Below are positions 8,454-17,334 of a stretch of DNA of 64,000 bases, in pieces. A program made the translations under genes and the position numbers. The DNA is from Streptacidiphilus sp. PB12-B1b (GTDB lineage: Bacteria; Actinomycetota; Actinomycetes; Streptomycetales; Streptomycetaceae): assembly GCF_014084125.1 (NCBI RefSeq), contig NZ_CP048405.1:2170001-2234000 (forward strand), read 5' to 3'. Below the pieces are notes generated by a model. It had not been told where the DNA came from. It was given only the letters and a program-made list of their open reading frames with translations, and did no database searches. Position 1 is the first letter of the stretch. The number at the start of each line of letters is the position of its first letter.

Positions 8454-9340
8454 CGGCGGGCCACCAGCAGGCCGCGCGAGCGCAGCACCCGGCGCTCGAC
8501 CGGCGCGAAGATCAGCAGGTCGATGCCGACGCCGACGAGCAGGATCAGGATGATCGTGGCCAGCACGGTCGGCATGTCCTGCATCTCGCGGGCGTTCTCC
8601 AGCGCCTGGCCCAGGCCGATGCCCAGCGCCGGGGAGCTGGCGATCAGCTCGGCGGCCATCAGCGAGCGCCAGGCGAACGCCCAGCCCTGCTTCAGCCCGG
8701 CGAGGTAGCCCGGCAGGGCGGCCGGGAGCAGCACGAACCAGATGCCGCGCAGCCCGGTCGCGCCCAGCGTCCGCCCGGCCCGCAGGTACAGCGGCTGGAC
8801 CTGGTCGACGCCGGAGACCAGCCCGTTGGCGATCGAGGGGACCGCGCCGAGCAGCACCACCGCGTAGATGGTGGCGTTGCTGAGGCCGAACCAGATCACC
8901 GCCGCGGGCACCCAGGCGACCGAGGGGATGGACTGCAGCCCGGACAGGATCGGGCCGATGGCGGCCCGGACCGGCTTGATCCGGGCGACCAGCAGGCCCA
9001 CCGGGGTGCCGATGACGACGGACGCCAGGAAGCCCAGGATGCCGCGCGACAACGAGGTCCAGATGGTGCCGATGATCGTGCCCTGCAACCACTGGTCGTA
9101 CAGGCTGTCCCACACCACCAGCGGGCTCGGCAGCAGGTAGGGCGGCTTGAGGTGGGCCAGGCAGGCGGCCTCCCAGAGCAGCAGCACGATGCCGATGGCG
9201 AGCACCGGCGGCAGGGCCTTGGTCAGCAGCAGCCGGCCGAGGGGGGTGCGCTCGACGTCGGGGGTCTCCAGGGCGTCGAGGCCCGCACCGAGTGCGGCGA
9301 CGTCGGCGGCGGTCTCGGCGGGCGTCTCAGTGCTGGACAT
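8450..9340 (-). CDS. ssuC: sulfonate-type ABC transporter permease
   Basis: A 296-aa integral membrane protein of the SsuC/TauC (BPD_transp_1) family with about six helices. The EAA-like loop lies near PLYLRAGRTLGATGLRGIWF (about residue 190), which contacts the ATPase. With SsuA and SsuB it would import alkanesulfonates or taurine as a sulfur source. ATG 9340 overlaps the end of ssuB by 14 bp and agrees with the family N-terminus; longer in-frame extensions are shadows of ssuB. No sulfonate monooxygenase is in the window, so the substrate (sulfonate, taurine or sulfate ester) is inferred from family and operon. Confidence 0.9.
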   Translation of the reverse strand: MSSTETPAETAADVAALGAGLDALETPDVERTPLGRLLLTKALPPVLAIGIVLLLWEAACLAHLKPPYLLPSPLVVWDSLYDQWLQGTIIGTIWTSLSRGILGFLASVVIGTPVGLLVARIKPVRAAIGPILSGLQSIPSVAWVPAAVIWFGLSNATIYAVVLLGAVPSIANGLVSGVDQVQPLYLRAGRTLGATGLRGIWFVLLPAALPGYLAGLKQGWAFAWRSLMAAELIASSPALGIGLGQALENAREMQDMPTVLATIILILLVGVGIDLLIFAPVERRVLRSRGLLVARR

Positions 9341-10124
9341 GGCGGCGGATCTCCCCACGCAGCTGCTCGGTGATCTCGACGGAGAGGTCCGCGACACCCG
9401 CGGACTCGATGCGGCGCGGCTGCGGCAGGTCGATCCGCCACTCGCGGGCGACCCGCCCCGGGCGGGACGACAGCAGCACCACGCGCTGGGCGAGCCGTAC
9501 GGCCTCACGGACATTGTGCGTCACGAACAGCACGGACACCCCGGTCTGCGACCAGATCCGGGTCAGCTCCTCGTGCAGGACGTCACGGGTGATCGCGTCC
9601 AGCGCGGCGAAGGGCTCGTCCATCAGCAGCACCGAGGCGTCCTGCGCGAGCGCGCGGGCCAGCGCCACGCGCTGGCGCATGCCGCCGGACAGCTCGTGCA
9701 CCCGCTTGTCGTGCGCCCCGCCGAGGCGGACCAGCGCCAGCAGCCGCTCGGCCTCGGCCCGGCGCTCGGCGCGCGGCAGGCCGCGCAGCCGCAGCGCCAG
9801 CTCGATGTTGCGTCCGGCGGTGAGCCAGGGAAAGAGCGCGTGCTCCTGGAACATCAGCGCGGCCCGGCCGCCGGGCACGGCGATGCTGCCGCTGCTGGGC
9901 CGGTCCAGGCCGGCGACGAGGTTCAGCAGCGTGGACTTGCCGCAGCCGGAGGCGCCCAGCAGGCAGACGAACTCGCCGGGGGCGACGGTCAGGCTGATGT
10001 CGTCCAGGACCGGGTTGGCCTGCCCGGCCCGGCCGAAGGACTTGGAGACGTGTTCGAGCGTGACGGCGGGCTGTCCGCTGCCGAGGGTGTCCTCGGCCGG
10101 ATGCTGGGTGGCTGCCGGAGCCAT
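9327..10124 (-). CDS. ssuB: sulfonate-type ABC transporter ATP-binding protein
   Basis: A 265-aa ABC ATPase with Walker A (GASGCGKST, about residue 57), Q-loop (MFQEHALFPW), signature LSGGMRQR, Walker B (SVLLMDEPFAALD) and the switch His (VTHNVREAV). This order is complete for a functional NBD of the nitrate/sulfonate/taurine subfamily. ATG 10124 is chosen because AAGGAGGTG lies 6-14 nt upstream; an in-frame start at 10202 has no such site. It overlaps ssuC by 14 bp and lies 100 bp after ssuA. Confidence 0.92.
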   Translation of the reverse strand: MAPAATQHPAEDTLGSGQPAVTLEHVSKSFGRAGQANPVLDDISLTVAPGEFVCLLGASGCGKSTLLNLVAGLDRPSSGSIAVPGGRAALMFQEHALFPWLTAGRNIELALRLRGLPRAERRAEAERLLALVRLGGAHDKRVHELSGGMRQRVALARALAQDASVLLMDEPFAALDAITRDVLHEELTRIWSQTGVSVLFVTHNVREAVRLAQRVVLLSSRPGRVAREWRIDLPQPRRIESAGVADLSVEITEQLRGEIRRHVQH

Positions 10125-10224
10125 CCGGACACCTCCTTGGCGTTGGTGCCGGGGCCCGCCCCGGTCCGTGCGACGGGCATCGACGTGGACCGGGGCGGGC
10201 ACCGGGGTGCGGGGGACGGGAAGG

Positions 10225-11373
10225 CTACTGCTGGCCGAGCCCGGCGGCGGAGACGGTCGGCTTGCCGTCGGCGCTGAGGATCTGGTTGAGCGGGGCCAGG
10301 TCGTAGATCCCGCTGAGGTCGGGCTGCTTGAGCAGTCCGGCCGTCACCGCGTGCTGGGCTTCGGCCTGGAGGGTCGAGGCCAGCGGGTCGTTGGTGACCG
10401 AGAGGTAGGACCAGGCGGAGTTGAGCACCTTGGTCGACAGGGCCTTGCCGCTGAGCTGCTTGAGCGCGGCGTTGGCGTCGGTCTTGGCCTGGGCCGGGTT
10501 GGCGACGATCCAGGCGTTGGTGTCGACCGACGCCTTGAGGACGGCGTCGACCACGTCCGGGTGGGCCTTGAGGAAGGACTGCGAGACGATCACGTTGGTG
10601 GTGGCGAACTGCTGCTGCGGCCACAGCGTGCGCTCGTCGATGAGCACCTTGGCGCCCTCGGCGACCAGCTTGGAGGCGGTGGGCTCGGGCACCCAGGCAC
10701 CGTCGATCTGGCCGGAGGCGTAGGCGGTCGGGGTGGTCGAGTTGTCGATCCGCAGGACCGAGACGTCGCCCGCGCCGCTCTCGGCGTTCTCCTTGTAGCC
10801 GTGCGTCTTCAGGTAGTAGAGCAGGGCCACGTCCTGGGTGTTGCCCAGCTGCGGGGTGGCGATCTTCTTGCCCTTGAGGTCCGCCACACCGGCGATCTTC
10901 TTGGGGTTGACCACCAGCTCGGCGCCGCCGGTGGTGGCCCCGGCGATGATCTTCAGCGAGGCGCCGTGGGAGGAGGTGTAGCCGCTGAGCGCGGCCGAGG
11001 GGCCGATCCAGGCGATGTCGATGGCGCCCGCGTTCAGCGCCTCGATCTCGGCCGGTCCGGCGTTGAAGATCTGGGTCTTGATCGCGGTCGAGCCCAGGTC
11101 CTTCTGGAACTGCCCGTTCTCTATGCCGATCAGCGGCGTCGCGTGGGTCAGGTTCGCGTAGTAGCCGATGTGCACGGTGCTCGCCGACAGCGCCGGCGCT
11201 GCCGAACCGCTGCCGGTCGCTGCGGGGGCGGCGGCGGAGCTGCTGCTAGTGGCCTTGGAGCCGTATCCGCCGCAGGCGCTGAGCAGGCCGAGGGCGGCCA
11301 GCGCGGCAGCGGCGGTGATGACGGTCCGTCTGGCGCGGACGCGCGCCGGGGAGTTGGCGATGGAGGCAGTCAT
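10225..11373 (-). CDS. ssuA: sulfonate-type ABC transporter substrate-binding lipoprotein
   Basis: The 382-aa protein has a charged N-terminus (RVRARR), a hydrophobic stretch and a lipobox LLSAC at about residue 36, so it should be lipid-anchored outside the membrane. A Ser/Ala-rich linker leads into a two-lobe periplasmic-binding-protein fold of the SsuA/TauA/NMT1 type, with HIGYYANLTHATPLIGIENG at its beginning. ATG 11373 has GAGGAC upstream. It lies 245 bp after cysN, so a secondary promoter is possible (see the 11-nt repeat at 11452-11473). The exact ligand is not evident. Confidence 0.9.
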   Translation of the reverse strand: MTASIANSPARVRARRTVITAAAALAALGLLSACGGYGSKATSSSSAAAPAATGSGSAAPALSASTVHIGYYANLTHATPLIGIENGQFQKDLGSTAIKTQIFNAGPAEIEALNAGAIDIAWIGPSAALSGYTSSHGASLKIIAGATTGGAELVVNPKKIAGVADLKGKKIATPQLGNTQDVALLYYLKTHGYKENAESGAGDVSVLRIDNSTTPTAYASGQIDGAWVPEPTASKLVAEGAKVLIDERTLWPQQQFATTNVIVSQSFLKAHPDVVDAVLKASVDTNAWIVANPAQAKTDANAALKQLSGKALSTKVLNSAWSYLSVTNDPLASTLQAEAQHAVTAGLLKQPDLSGIYDLAPLNQILSADGKPTVSAAGLGQQ

Positions 11374-11451
11374 GGCAGGGAAGTCCTCACGTATGGGCGT
11401 AAGTTGAAGCGATCGCAGCGTCAAACCGAGCCAGTTTATTGCTCGGTGACG

Positions 11452-11473
11452 GTTTGTCAGCAGTTTGTCAGCA
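11452..11473. repeat. tandem 11-nt direct repeat in the cysN-ssuA gap
   Basis: GTTTGTCAGCA is repeated exactly (11452-11462 and 11463-11473). It lies 80-100 nt upstream of ssuA, a possible operator for a regulator controlling ssuABC separately from cysDN. Confidence 0.5.
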
Positions 11474-11599
11474 TTCTGCGAGTCGACACTGGGCGATCCC
11501 GCCCTGTCCCGACCCGAGCGCGCCGCTGCCGACGCGGCCGCCTTCCTTGGCCATGCGGGAGAAAGCCTCGCCGCTCATCGTGGTGGATCCCTTCGTCAT
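11468..11599 (-). CDS. possible 43-aa ORF between cysN and ssuA
   Basis: An ATG at 11599 has GGAG close upstream and opens a 43-codon frame whose last residues contain two cysteines (AQCRLAEC). It could be a cysteine-sensing leader for ssuABC, a remnant, or chance. The product resembles no family I know, and the frame reads into the 11-nt repeat. Confidence 0.25.
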   Translation of the reverse strand: MTKGSTTMSGEAFSRMAKEGGRVGSGALGSGQGGIAQCRLAEC

Positions 11600-11618
11600 G
11601 GCTCCGATAGCTCCGGGC

Positions 11619-12917
11619 TCAGAAGGACTCGCCGGCCATGCCGGCGGTCAGGGTGGTGCCGTCGGTCGGATCGATCAGCAGGAACGATCCGGTGCGGCGG
11701 TTGGCGGCGTACGGATCGAGCGCCAGCGGTTCGGCGGTGCGCAGCACGACCCGGCCGATGTCGTTGACCTTCAGGCCGTCCGGGCTGTCGACGTGCGCCA
11801 GGGTGTCGATGTCGATCAGGTACGGGATCTCCTTGACGATCGCCCGCACCGTGCGCGTGGTGTGCTTGAGCAGCACCCGGTCGCCTACCCGCAGCGGCCG
11901 CTCGTTCAGGTGCGAGACGGTCGCCGTGACGTCCTGGGTGGGCGCCGTCGGTTCGCCCGCCGCGATCAGGTCGCCGCGCGAGACGTCGATGTCGTCGGCC
12001 AGCCGGACCGTCACCGACTGCGGGGCCCAGGCGACGCCGGTCTCCCGGCCGAGGACGTCGATCCCGGCCACGGTGGTGGTCAGCCCGGACGGCAGCACCG
12101 TCACCCGGTCGCCGGTGCGCAGCACGCCGGAGGCCAACTGCCCGGCGTAGCCCCGGTAGTCGCGGTGCTCGCCGCTCTGCGGGCGGATGACGTACTGGAC
12201 CGGGAACCGGGCCTGCTCGGTGCCGGGGTCGGTGCCCACCGGGACCGACTCCAGGTGCTCCAGCAGGGTGGGGCCGCCGTACCAGTCCATGTGCGCGGAG
12301 GGCTCGACCACGTTGTCCCCGGCCAGCGCCGAGATCGGGACGGCGGTGACGTCGGGCACGCCCAGCGAGGCGGCGTAACGGCCGAACTCCTCGGCGATGG
12401 CGGCGAAGACCGGCTCCGCGTAGTCGACCAGGTCCATCTTGTTGACGGCCAGGACCAGGTGCGGGACGCGCAGCAGGGCCGCCACGGCGGCGTGCCTGCG
12501 GGTCTGCTCGACCACGCCGTTGCGGGCGTCGACCAGGACCACGGCCAGTTCGGCGGTGGAGGCGCCGGTGACCATGTTGCGGGTGTACTGCACGTGCCCG
12601 GGGGTGTCGGCGAGGATGAACCGGCGCCGGGCGGTGGCGAAGTAGCGGTAGGCGACGTCGATGGTGATGCCCTGCTCACGCTCGGCCCGCAGGCCGTCGG
12701 TGAGCAGCGCCAGATCCGGCGCCTCCTGCCCGCGCCGGTTCGAGGCGTGCGTGACCGCCTCCAACTGGTCGGTGAGGATGGACTTGGAGTCGTGCAGCAG
12801 CCGGCCGACCAGGGTCGACTTGCCGTCATCGACCGATCCGGCGGTGGCGAAGCGCAGCAGCGCGGTCGCCGAGCCGGTCTCGAACGCGCTGGGGGCGCGG
12901 TGCAGTTCGGTGCTCAT
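11619..12917 (-). CDS. cysN: sulfate adenylyltransferase, GTPase subunit
   Basis: The 432-aa product is the regulatory GTPase of ATP sulfurylase, which couples GTP hydrolysis to formation of APS from sulfate and ATP. GTPase motifs are intact: P-loop GSVDDGKSTL (about residue 28), G2/switch I region QGITIDVAYRYF, G3 DTPGHVQYT, G4 NKMD (about 150) and G5 SALAG. EF-Tu-like beta-barrel domains follow (about 215-430). There is no C-terminal APS-kinase fusion; APS kinase is the separate cysC two genes upstream. It starts 2 bp after the cysD stop. Confidence 0.95.
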   Translation of the reverse strand: MSTELHRAPSAFETGSATALLRFATAGSVDDGKSTLVGRLLHDSKSILTDQLEAVTHASNRRGQEAPDLALLTDGLRAEREQGITIDVAYRYFATARRRFILADTPGHVQYTRNMVTGASTAELAVVLVDARNGVVEQTRRHAAVAALLRVPHLVLAVNKMDLVDYAEPVFAAIAEEFGRYAASLGVPDVTAVPISALAGDNVVEPSAHMDWYGGPTLLEHLESVPVGTDPGTEQARFPVQYVIRPQSGEHRDYRGYAGQLASGVLRTGDRVTVLPSGLTTTVAGIDVLGRETGVAWAPQSVTVRLADDIDVSRGDLIAAGEPTAPTQDVTATVSHLNERPLRVGDRVLLKHTTRTVRAIVKEIPYLIDIDTLAHVDSPDGLKVNDIGRVVLRTAEPLALDPYAANRRTGSFLLIDPTDGTTLTAGMAGESF

Positions 12918-12919
12918 GG

Positions 12920-13861
12920 TTAGAAGTACCCCTCGCGCTTGCGGTCTTCCATGGCGGCCTCGGAGACCTTGTCGTCGGCCCGGGTGGCGCCGCGCTCGGT
13001 GAGCCGGCTGGCGGCGATCTCGGCGACCACGTCGGCGACGGTGGCCGCGGCGGAGTCGACCGCGCCGGTGCAGGACATGTCGCCGACCGTTCGGTAGCGG
13101 ACCAGGCGGCGTTCGACGGTCTCGCCCTCCTTGGGCCCGCCCCAGTCGCCCGCGGTCAGCCACATGCCGTCGCGGGCGAACACCTCGCGCTCGTGGGCGT
13201 AGTAGATCCCCGGCAGTTCCACGGACTCGCGCTCGATGTACTGCCAGACGTCCAGCTCGGTCCAGTTGGACAGCGGGAACACCCGGACGTGCTCGCCGGG
13301 GGCGTGCCGGCCGTTGTAGAGCGACCACAGCTCGGGACGCTGGCGGCGCGGATCCCACGCGCCGAACTCGTCGCGCAGCGAGAACACCCGCTCCTTGGCG
13401 CGGGCCTTCTCCTCGTCCCGGCGTCCGCCGCCGAAGACCGCGTCGAAGCGGTGGGACTCGATGCCGTCCAGCAGCGGCACGGTCTGCAGCGGGTTGCGCA
13501 GGCCGTCGGGGCGCTCGCGCAGCCGGCCGCTGTCGATGAACTCCTGCACCGAGGCCACGTGCAGCCGCAGGCCGTGCCGGGCGGCGACGCGGTCGCGGTA
13601 CTCCAGCACCTCGGGGAAGTTGTGCCCGGTGTCGACGTGCAGCAGCGCGAAGGGCACCGGCGCGGGCCAGAACGCCTTCAGTGCCAGGTGCAGCATGACG
13701 ATGGAGTCCTTGCCGCCCGAGAACAGGATGACCGGGCGCTCGAACTCGCCCGCGACCTCGCGGAAGATGTGGACGGCCTCGGCCTCCAGCGCGTCCAGGT
13801 GCGAGAGCGCGTAGGGGTTGCCGTACCCGCTGGGGGACAGGGACTCGGCAGCGGTGGTCAC
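12920..13861 (-). CDS. cysD: sulfate adenylyltransferase, small (PP-loop) subunit
   Basis: The 313-aa PP-loop ATP pyrophosphatase is the catalytic half of ATP sulfurylase. The SGGKDS motif (about residue 49) binds ATP, and the product ends REGYF, a typical CysD C-terminus. A GTG at 13861 with GAGGAG upstream is the only start fitting the family N-terminus. It lies 31 bp after cysC and is followed immediately by cysN, with which it forms the heterodimer. Confidence 0.95.
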   Translation of the reverse strand: MTTAAESLSPSGYGNPYALSHLDALEAEAVHIFREVAGEFERPVILFSGGKDSIVMLHLALKAFWPAPVPFALLHVDTGHNFPEVLEYRDRVAARHGLRLHVASVQEFIDSGRLRERPDGLRNPLQTVPLLDGIESHRFDAVFGGGRRDEEKARAKERVFSLRDEFGAWDPRRQRPELWSLYNGRHAPGEHVRVFPLSNWTELDVWQYIERESVELPGIYYAHEREVFARDGMWLTAGDWGGPKEGETVERRLVRYRTVGDMSCTGAVDSAAATVADVVAEIAASRLTERGATRADDKVSEAAMEDRKREGYF

Positions 13862-13892
13862 AGGGTCTCCTCGGTGTCGGCGCCGGCGCGGT

Positions 13893-14474
13893 TCACGCCA
13901 GCCCCCTCTCGGTGAGCAGGGCGTACAGGGCGGCGGCGGAGTCGGCCACCGGCTGGGTGTGGGCCTCGATGCGCAGGTCCGGCGAGACGGGAGCCTCGTA
14001 GGGGTCGTCCACGCCGGTCAGTCCGGAGATCTCGCCGGCCGCCTGCTTGGCGTACAGGCCCTTGACGTCGCGCTCCGAGCAGACCTCGACCGGGGTGGCC
14101 ACGTGCACCTCCAGGTAGGCGGTGCCCTGGCCGGCGTGGCGGGCGGCGACCGCGGCGCGGGAGGCCGCGTACGGGGCGATCACCGGGGCGAGGACCTTGA
14201 CGCCGTTGGAGGCCAGCAGTTCGGCGACGAAGCCGATGCGCTGGATGTTGGTGTCGCGGTCCTCGGGGGTGAAGCCGAGGCCGGCGGAGAGGAAGGTGCG
14301 CACCTCGTCGCCGTCCAGCAGCTCCACCCGGTGGCCCTCGGCCCGCAGCCGCTCGGCCAGGGCCAGGGCCAGGGTGGTCTTCCCGGCGCTGGGCAGGCCG
14401 GTCAGCCACACGGTGGCGCCGCGCTCCTGCACGGCGGCCGCCGTGGCGGTCGGCGCGTCGACGGTCGTGGTCAT
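13893..14474 (-). CDS. cysC: adenylylsulfate (APS) kinase
   Basis: The 193-aa kinase phosphorylates APS to PAPS. The P-loop GLPSAGKTT (about residue 26), the LLDGDEVR substrate motif, and GFTPEDRDTNIQRIG, which binds APS, are all present. ATG 14474 is preferred over an in-frame upstream start (14558), which would add residues not seen in the family. The gene lies 97 bp after cysH. A separate APS kinase beside a CysH carrying the Fe-S cysteines is discussed under cysH. Confidence 0.93.
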   Translation of the reverse strand: MTTTVDAPTATAAAVQERGATVWLTGLPSAGKTTLALALAERLRAEGHRVELLDGDEVRTFLSAGLGFTPEDRDTNIQRIGFVAELLASNGVKVLAPVIAPYAASRAAVAARHAGQGTAYLEVHVATPVEVCSERDVKGLYAKQAAGEISGLTGVDDPYEAPVSPDLRIEAHTQPVADSAAALYALLTERGLA

Positions 14475-14571
14475 CTGGTCTGCTCCATCGGGTGGGGGCC
14501 GCCGGTGCGGCGGCCGGGGGAGTGCCGGGATGGGAGTGCTCCGTGAACCGTTCCACACGGACGGAACCGGT

Positions 14572-15294
14572 CTACAGGTGGATGCCGCACTCGTTCTTGC
14601 CGGCCCCGGCCCAGCGGCCGGAGCGGGCGTCCTGACCTTCGAGGACCCGCCGGGTACAGGATTCGGGGGCGCAGCCGATCGACGCGTAGCCGTCCGAGAG
14701 CAGGGTGTTCAGCAGGACGCCGTGCTCGGCCACGTACGCGTCCACGTCCGCCTGGGTCCAGCGGGCGATGGGCGCGATCTTGACCTTCTGCCGCTTGGGG
14801 TCGAACGAGACCACGGGCGTGCCGGCCCGGCTGGGCGACTCGTCCCGGCGCAGCCCGGTCGCCCAGGCGTCGTACCCGGCCAGGCCCCGGTTGAGCGGCT
14901 CGACCTTGCGCAGCGCGCAGCACAGGTCCGGGTCGCGGTCGTGCAGCCGCGGCCCGTACTGGGCGTCCTGCTCGGCCACGCTCTGACGCGGCGTCAGGGT
15001 GATGACGTTGACCGGGTATACGGCGGCGACCGCGTCCCGGGTGCCGATGGTCTCGGCGAAGTGGTAGCCGGTGTCCAGGAACAGCACGTCCACCCCGGGC
15101 AGGGCGGTGGACGCCAGGTGGGCGACGACGGCGTCCTCCATGGAGGAGGTGACCGCCAGCCGCCGGCCGAAGGTCCCGGCGGCCCAGCGCATCACCTCCT
15201 GCGCGGACGCCTGCTCCAACGTGCGCCCCGCCTCGGCGGCGAGGGCTTCGAGCTCCTCCGCCGAGTAGCGGGGTATGTCAGTCCGTGCGGTCAT
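14572..15294 (-). CDS. cysH: phosphoadenylyl/adenylylsulfate reductase
   Basis: The 240-aa PP-loop-type reductase converts (P)APS to sulfite with thioredoxin. It carries the CC pair (DLCCALRKVEPL, about residue 127) and a second cysteine pair (GCAPESC, about 214-219), then the catalytic ECGIHL near the C-terminus. The paired cysteines mark the [4Fe-4S] type normally linked to APS reduction, although cysC nearby would supply PAPS; enzymes of this type can accept both. The second pair is C-x4-C, whereas the usual form is C-x2-C (GCAPCT): two residues (ES) are inserted. ATG 15294 overlaps the preceding zinc-ribbon gene by 17 bp. Confidence 0.92.
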   Translation of the reverse strand: MTARTDIPRYSAEELEALAAEAGRTLEQASAQEVMRWAAGTFGRRLAVTSSMEDAVVAHLASTALPGVDVLFLDTGYHFAETIGTRDAVAAVYPVNVITLTPRQSVAEQDAQYGPRLHDRDPDLCCALRKVEPLNRGLAGYDAWATGLRRDESPSRAGTPVVSFDPKRQKVKIAPIARWTQADVDAYVAEHGVLLNTLLSDGYASIGCAPESCTRRVLEGQDARSGRWAGAGKNECGIHL

Positions 15295-15466
15295 CTGATG
15301 GTCCCCCGGACGCGGATCGGTGGGCGGAGAGCAGACCCAGGAACTTCACCGAGAAGGCCCGGCGGCAGCTGGAGCACTCCCAACTCCCGTGCCCGCCCTC
15401 CTCGCTGGGGCGCAGGTCCTCGTCCCCGCAGTACGGGCAGTAGAACGGGGCGGCGCGCTCGCTCAT
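15278..15466 (-). CDS. small zinc-ribbon protein between sirA and cysH
   Basis: The 62-aa product has two CxxC knuckles (FYCPYCG, residues 8-14; WECSSCRRAF, about 29-38), a rubredoxin-like zinc ribbon. It overlaps the sirA stop as ATGA (15463-15466) and the cysH start by 17 bp, so it is tightly coupled to both. A similar small gene sits at this place in other Streptomyces sulfur clusters. A redox or assembly partner for sulfite/APS reductase is a reasonable guess; the function is not established. Confidence 0.85.
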   Translation of the reverse strand: MSERAAPFYCPYCGDEDLRPSEEGGHGSWECSSCRRAFSVKFLGLLSAHRSASGGPSDDRTD

Positions 15467-17172
15467 GCCAGGGCCTCCTCGTCCGCGCGCAGCGCCCACT
15501 CGGCGAAGCGCTCGCCCTCGGTGCGCTCGGCGTCGAAGCGGCGCAGCACCCGCTCGACGTAGTCGGGCAGCTCCTCCGCGGTCACCTTGAGGCCGCGGAT
15601 CTTGCGGCCGAAGCCCGCGGTGAAGCCCAGGCTGCCGCCCAGGTGCACCTGGAAGCCCTCGACCTGCTCGCCCTCGGCGTTCATCACCAGCTGGCCCTTG
15701 AGGCCGAAGTCGCCGGTCTGGATCCGGGCGCAGGCATTGGGGCAGCCGTTGACATTGATGCTGATCGGTTGGTCGAAGTCGGGCAGCCGCTGCTCCAGCT
15801 CGGAGATCAGCGCCTGGGCGCGGGCCTTGGTCTCGACGATGGCCAGCTTGCAGTACTCGATGCCGGTGCAGGCGATGGTGCCGCGCCGGAAGGAGGAGGG
15901 CGTGACCCGGAGGTCCAGCGCCTCCAGCCCGGCCACCAGCGACTCGACCCGGTCGGCCTCGACGTCGAGCACGATCATCTTCTGCTCGACGGTGGTGCGC
16001 AGCCGGTCGGAGCCGTGGGCGGCGGCGACGTCGGCGATCTTCGTCAGCTGCGAGCCGTCCACCCGGCCGACCTTGGGCGCGAAGCCGACGTAGAAGCGGC
16101 CGTCCCGCTGCGGGTGGACACCGACGTGGTCGCGCCAGCGGGTGCTGGGCTCGGCCGGGGCCGGGCCGTCGACCAGCCGGTACTTGAGGTACTCGTCCTC
16201 CAGGACCTGGCGGAACTTCTCCGGGCCCCAGTCCGCCATCAGGAACTTGAGCCGGGCGCGGGTGCGCAGCCGGCGGTAGCCGTAGTCGCGGAAGATGCCG
16301 ACGACGCCGGCCCACACGTCCGGGACCTCGTCCAGCGGCACCCAGGCGCCCAGGCGCTCGGCCAGCCGGGGGTTGGTGGACAGCCCGCCGCCGACCCACA
16401 GGTCGAAGCCGGGGCCGTGCTCGGGGTGGACCACGCCGACGAAGGCGATGTCGTTGATCTCGTGGACGACGTCCTGCACCGGGGAGCCGGAGACCGCGGT
16501 CTTGAACTTGCGCGGCAGGTTGGAGAACTCCTGGTTGCCGATGTAGCGGCGGTGGATCTCGTCCACGGCCGGGGTGCCGTCGATGATCTCGTCCTCGGCG
16601 ATGCCCGCGACCGGGGAGCCGATGATCACCCGGGGGCAGTCGCCGCACGCCTCGGTGGTGGACAGGCCGACCGCCTCCAGCTTCTGCCAGATCGCCGGGA
16701 CGTCCTCGATCCGGATCCAGTGCAGCTGGATGTTCTGCCGGTCGGTGATGTCGGCGCTGCCCCGGGCGTAGGTCTCGGAGACCTCGCCGATGGCGCGCAG
16801 CTGCGCGGTGGTCAGCCGGCCGCCGTCGATCCGGATCCGCAGCATGAAGTGCTCGTCGTCCAGCTCGTGCGGCTCCAGGATCGCGGTCCGGCCGCCGTCG
16901 ATGCCCGCCTTGCGCTGGGTGTACAGCCCCCACCAGCGCATCCGGCCGCGCAGGTCGGCCGGGTCGATGGAGTCGAAGCCCCGGTGGGCGTAGATCGTCT
17001 CAATGCGTGTCCGCACATTGAGACCGTCGTCGTCCTTCTTGAACTGCTCGTTGGCGTTGAGCGGGGTGAAGTGGCCCATGCCCCACTGGCCCTCACCGCG
17101 GTGCCGGCCGGCCTTGCGGGCGGCCGCCGGGCGGCGCGCGGAGGCGTCGTCATGGGTGGGGGTGGGGGCCAT
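15463..17172 (-). CDS. sirA: ferredoxin-dependent sulfite reductase (nitrite/sulfite reductase family)
   Basis: The 569-aa siroheme/[4Fe-4S] enzyme carries out the six-electron reduction of sulfite to sulfide. Two ferredoxin-like half domains each precede a haem-binding half. The cluster/siroheme cysteines are CTGIEYCKLA (C-x5-C, about residue 437) and NGCPNACARIQ (C-x3-C, about 477). ATG 17172 has GAAGGA 8-13 nt upstream. It is the first structural gene of the sulfur operon. A 27-aa leader peptide (17335-17418) lies between it and the likely promoter. Sulfite rather than nitrite reduction is inferred from the cys genes downstream. Confidence 0.95.
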   Translation of the reverse strand: MAPTPTHDDASARRPAAARKAGRHRGEGQWGMGHFTPLNANEQFKKDDDGLNVRTRIETIYAHRGFDSIDPADLRGRMRWWGLYTQRKAGIDGGRTAILEPHELDDEHFMLRIRIDGGRLTTAQLRAIGEVSETYARGSADITDRQNIQLHWIRIEDVPAIWQKLEAVGLSTTEACGDCPRVIIGSPVAGIAEDEIIDGTPAVDEIHRRYIGNQEFSNLPRKFKTAVSGSPVQDVVHEINDIAFVGVVHPEHGPGFDLWVGGGLSTNPRLAERLGAWVPLDEVPDVWAGVVGIFRDYGYRRLRTRARLKFLMADWGPEKFRQVLEDEYLKYRLVDGPAPAEPSTRWRDHVGVHPQRDGRFYVGFAPKVGRVDGSQLTKIADVAAAHGSDRLRTTVEQKMIVLDVEADRVESLVAGLEALDLRVTPSSFRRGTIACTGIEYCKLAIVETKARAQALISELEQRLPDFDQPISINVNGCPNACARIQTGDFGLKGQLVMNAEGEQVEGFQVHLGGSLGFTAGFGRKIRGLKVTAEELPDYVERVLRRFDAERTEGERFAEWALRADEEALA

Positions 17173-17334
17173 GGGTGCAGTCCTTCGGCAAGAGGCGGAA
17201 GCCTGGTGGTCGGTGTCGGTGTCCGGTCCGCAGGGCGGCGTCGACCTGCACTCATGAGTGTGCGGCGCGAGCGGGGGAGACCTGGGCTGACCGGGCCGTG
17301 GGCGCGGCAGCGGAAGGGGAGGTGCTGGGGCTTC

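Noticed and set aside
9292-11610. Long plus-strand frame opposite ssuA and ssuB
   Set aside because: ssuA and ssuB have all family motifs; the opposite frame is a shadow.
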